This document shows positions 5,881 through 7,199 of a stretch of DNA of 7,199 nt, piece after piece. How positions within the stretch are numbered: the first letter of the stretch is position 1; the number at the start of each line of letters is the position of its first letter. The stretch is from Actinomycetota bacterium. GTDB taxonomy: Bacteria; Actinomycetota; Humimicrobiia; Humimicrobiales; Humimicrobiaceae. The stretch lies in NCBI GenBank assembly GCA_016783995.1, contig JADHVN010000074.1, positions 1 through 7,199 on the forward strand, written 5' to 3'. The notes under the pieces are model-generated. The model was not told the DNA's origin. It worked only from the letters and a program-made list of their open reading frames with translations, and did no database searches. The position numbers were made by a program, and so were the translations under genes.

Positions 5881-5962
5881 AAAAATAGCAACATGACACT
5901 TGGAAGGAAAGAAGCTATAAAATGAAAATAATAAAAATTATTATTGATGACAAATAGAAAAT

Positions 5963-6064
5963 ATGATAACACAGTTTCATATACCAAAGGAAACCATTGA
6001 AGAAGATGAAGCAGATAAAAAAGAAGTCCAATGCCCAAATTGTGGGGAAGTTTTTAAAGTATAG
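5963..6064 (+). CDS. Possible 33-residue CxxC microprotein
   Basis: An ATG frame of 33 codons encodes an acidic stretch (EEDEADKKE) followed by VQCPNCGEVFKV and a stop. CPNCGEVF is half of a zinc-ribbon knuckle, and the ending FKV is natural for tiny zinc-finger proteins. One such motif can bind zinc only as a dimer or with other ligands. No Shine-Dalgarno is visible, and the frame could be a remnant of a longer zinc-ribbon protein. Function unknown. Confidence 0.35.
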   Translation: MITQFHIPKETIEEDEADKKEVQCPNCGEVFKV

Positions 6065-6125
6065 CAAAGACGAGAAGAGCACACAGGCCTAAAGGCCACA
6101 AAAATAGAAGAGGAAGGAAACAAGA

Positions 6126-6185
6126 ATGAAGAAGGATAAAGGCAAGAAGGATAAAGGCAAGGATAAAGGCAAAAAGGATAAGAAG
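6126..6185 (+). repeat. Short tandem repeat GATAAAGGCAA(R)(AAG)
   Basis: The unit GATAAAGGCAA occurs three times in tandem with 12- to 15-base periods, followed by decayed copies GATAAG and GATAAA. All spacings are multiples of three, so the reading frame of the lysine-rich ORF is kept. Confidence 0.6.
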
Positions 6186-6209
6186 AAAAAAGATAAACTC
6201 AAGAAATAA
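6126..6209 (+). CDS. Possible 27-residue lysine-rich microprotein with DKGKK repeats
   Basis: After GAGGAAGG (6110-6117), a ribosome-binding-like purine run 8 bases upstream, an ATG frame of 27 codons encodes units DKGKK, DKGK, DKGKK, DKKKK and DK. Its DNA repeats GATAAAGGCAA three times at 15- and 12-base spacing, so it has grown by small duplications. About two thirds of the residues are Lys, suggesting nucleic-acid binding if it is made. It may be repeat noise without function. Confidence 0.3.
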   Translation: MKKDKGKKDKGKDKGKKDKKKKDKLKK

Positions 6210-6231
6210 TGGATGGTAAGGTAAAAGGAAC

Positions 6232-6290
6232 GACGGGAGCATTAACGCTTGAGATGGTAAAGATATAGAAGAGCTTAAAATGCTCCCGTC
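6232..6290. repeat. Perfect 12-bp inverted repeat, large hairpin
   Basis: GACGGGAGCATT (6232-6243) and AATGCTCCCGTC (6279-6290) are exact inverted copies. Further pairing GCUU (6247-6250) with GAGC (6271-6274) extends the stem beyond a small internal loop. The arms are richer in GC than their surroundings. No T-run follows, so it is not a simple terminator. It could be a structured RNA, a recombination-type site or the ends of a tiny degenerate element. The surrounding stretch 5780-6560, about 780 bases, holds no conventional gene, only the microORFs and inverted repeats listed here. Confidence 0.55.
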
Positions 6291-6417
6291 AAATGCCAAG
6301 ATACACAGCCAGGAACACATCGATAAGATAGTCAGGCTTAATATGAAAGTAAGAAAAGGTAGGTATTTTTTGGAGTGCACCCCTACAGTTGATGTAATTC
6401 AGCCCTCTTTGTCTTAA
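6280..6417 (+). CDS. Doubtful 45-codon ORF
   Basis: An ATG inside the right arm of the inverted repeat opens 45 codons containing MLPSNAKIHSQEHIDKIVRL and ending DVIQPSLS. The first half looks protein-like and helical. No ribosome binding site is visible, no family is recognised, and the frame is also open for 11 codons upstream of the ATG. It may be the remainder of an older gene. Confidence 0.2.
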   Translation: MLPSNAKIHSQEHIDKIVRLNMKVRKGRYFLECTPTVDVIQPSLS

Positions 6418-6581
6418 AGTTAACCAGTTAGAAAGCTTTAGACATTTTGCTATATTAAAAACAAATGATAGGCTATTAATTTTAGTATTTATTTATTGCA
6501 GAATGAAATAGGACAGTATTGCAAAAGAGATACTATTTCTTATAGGAATGTATATATGATAATATGATAAATAAAATATGT

Positions 6582-6590
6582 AAGGAGGTG
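6582..6590 (+). promoter_or_regulatory. Strong ribosome binding site of the YtxH-like gene
   Basis: AAGGAGGTG is a perfect complement of the 3' end of bacterial 16S rRNA and lies 6 bases before ATG 6597. It lies inside the longer open frame that begins at ATG 6564, showing that 6597 is the true start. Confidence 0.85.
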
Positions 6591-6596
6591 GATGAA

Positions 6597-6980
6597 ATGA
6601 ATGAAGAAAATAAGGCAAAAGTGGTAGCACAAAAAGAAGAAGGGAAAAATTATCTATTAGGAATACTAATTTCTTTATTATCTGGACTGTTTATAGGATT
6701 TATTGTAGGTATCCTATTTGCGCCCAAACCTGGAAAAGAAATTAGAGAAGATATAAAAGATAAAAGCGAAGAATTTGTTAAAAGGAGTAAAGAAGGCGTA
6801 ACAGATACCATAGACAAAACAAAAGAATTCATAGGAAAAAGCAGAAGCAAATTTGAAGAAGTAAAGGGAAAAGGAAAAGAGATAATAGAGAAAAGTAAAG
6901 AAAAAGTAGAGGCACTAAAAGAAGTAATTATACCTAAAAAAGAAGAGAAAAAAGAAAATAAAGAGAATACAGAAGCTTAA
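6597..6980 (+). CDS. YtxH-like small membrane protein
   Basis: A 127-residue protein with a polar N-terminus, one membrane helix at about residues 19-40 (YLLGILISLLSGLFIGFIVG and following) and directly after it FAPKPGKEIREDI (41-53), the hallmark of YtxH-like (gas-vesicle/stress type) proteins, LFAPxxGxExR. The rest, about 50-112, is a highly charged Lys/Glu amphipathic helix with recurring KSKE, KTKE and KGKE units, followed by a Lys/Glu-rich tail. It is probably anchored in the membrane with the long helix in the cytosol. Family members are linked to general stress response in Bacillus, but the molecular role is unknown. The start at 6597 is set by the ribosome binding site; the longer frame from 6564 would add 11 residues. 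No clear promoter was found, and it seems to be a single gene. Confidence 0.85.
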   Translation: MNEENKAKVVAQKEEGKNYLLGILISLLSGLFIGFIVGILFAPKPGKEIREDIKDKSEEFVKRSKEGVTDTIDKTKEFIGKSRSKFEEVKGKGKEIIEKSKEKVEALKEVIIPKKEEKKENKENTEA

Positions 6981-7199
6981 TGATATTGTACCTAAACTAA
7001 TTAAAATCCGTTATATAGACCTCTGGTATAGGGCTCATTGCATAGCCACTCCCCGCATTTAACCCTTTTTTGGTCGATAATTTTACGATAAACCTCTAAA
7101 GTAAATATTCAGTGAACACGTCTAAAATATTTTGAAAAAAATTTTAAATCTTTATCCGAGGGTTGATATATAAATGTGATAATCTGTTAATTCAACCTG
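6981..7199. other. Non-coding tail of the window
   Basis: No gene-like frame was found. GGCT (7032-7035) and AGCC (7044-7047) form a short hairpin, with a run of six T about 20 bases later, too far for a normal terminator. Around 7120-7155 the sequence is very AT-rich. GGTTGA (7161-7166) and TCAACC (7192-7197) are inverted copies of six bases near the right edge. Confidence 0.4.

Noticed and set aside
5823..5897. 24-codon plus-strand ORF after a GGGAG stretch
   Set aside because: Very short, lies mostly within the inverted repeat, and shows no protein-like pattern.
5730..6038. Minus-strand hydrophobic frame of 102 codons
   Set aside because: It overlaps the GH130 3' end and an AT-rich gap. 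No start signal or recognisable family.
6054..6380. Minus-strand hydrophobic frame of 108 codons that looks like a membrane protein
   Set aside because: It is the complement of the Lys-codon repeat on the plus strand, which automatically reads as Leu/Phe/Ile on the other strand. The inverted repeat also lies inside it.
7032..7071. Intrinsic terminator after the YtxH-like gene
   Set aside because: The stem is only four base pairs and the T-run is about 20 bases away.
7163..7191. Promoter at the right edge (TTGATA ... GTTAAT)
   Set aside because: The -10 box matches only 4 of 6 and no gene is visible before the window ends.
1..7199. CRISPR array, tRNA or rRNA genes
   Set aside because: No regularly spaced direct repeats, cloverleaf sequences or rRNA-like segments were seen.

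Overview
The window comes from an AT-rich bacterium that uses the standard genetic code: tryptophan is TGG throughout, and TGA, TAA and TAG all act as stops. A textbook Shine-Dalgarno (AAGGAGGTG) sits before the last gene. The gene mix (YjcF-like acetyltransferase, resolvase-type serine recombinase, group II intron, GH130 phosphorylase, YtxH-like protein) fits a Firmicutes-like or deep-branching anaerobic lineage, but the lineage cannot be fixed from this window. The layout is that of a loosely packed accessory region with several decayed genes and no clear multi-gene pathway.

Left part (1-1076): the 3' end of an unidentified and probably frameshifted gene overlaps a GNAT acetyltransferase. 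The acetyltransferase runs directly into the C-terminal remnant of a serine recombinase. That remnant has lost its catalytic N-terminus and carries an in-frame TGA where the family normally has Trp.

Middle (1077-3014): a group II intron, visibly more GC-rich than its surroundings, is inserted into the last codons of the recombinase remnant. It has an LtrB-like 5' end, 5'-exon pairing candidates, a reverse transcriptase/maturase without an endonuclease domain, a canonical domain V hairpin, and a domain VI with a bulged branch-point A seven bases from a terminal AC. Splicing would join the exons so that the recombinase frame stops at the junction.

Right part (3015-7199): a 12-helix MFS transporter is preceded by a promoter whose -10 element lies inside a perfect 10-bp inverted repeat, which looks like a repressor site. 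Next come a decayed small ORF whose glutamine-rich stretch is broken by TAA and TAG, and an intact GH130 glycoside phosphorylase. A roughly 780-base stretch (5780-6560) holds only microORFs and inverted repeats. The last gene is a YtxH-like membrane/coiled protein whose strong ribosome binding site moves its start 33 bases downstream of the longest frame. No obviously new multi-gene system is present. The best second-look items are the intron and its exon context, the MFS operator, the Gln-to-stop ORF and the cluster of microORFs and hairpins.
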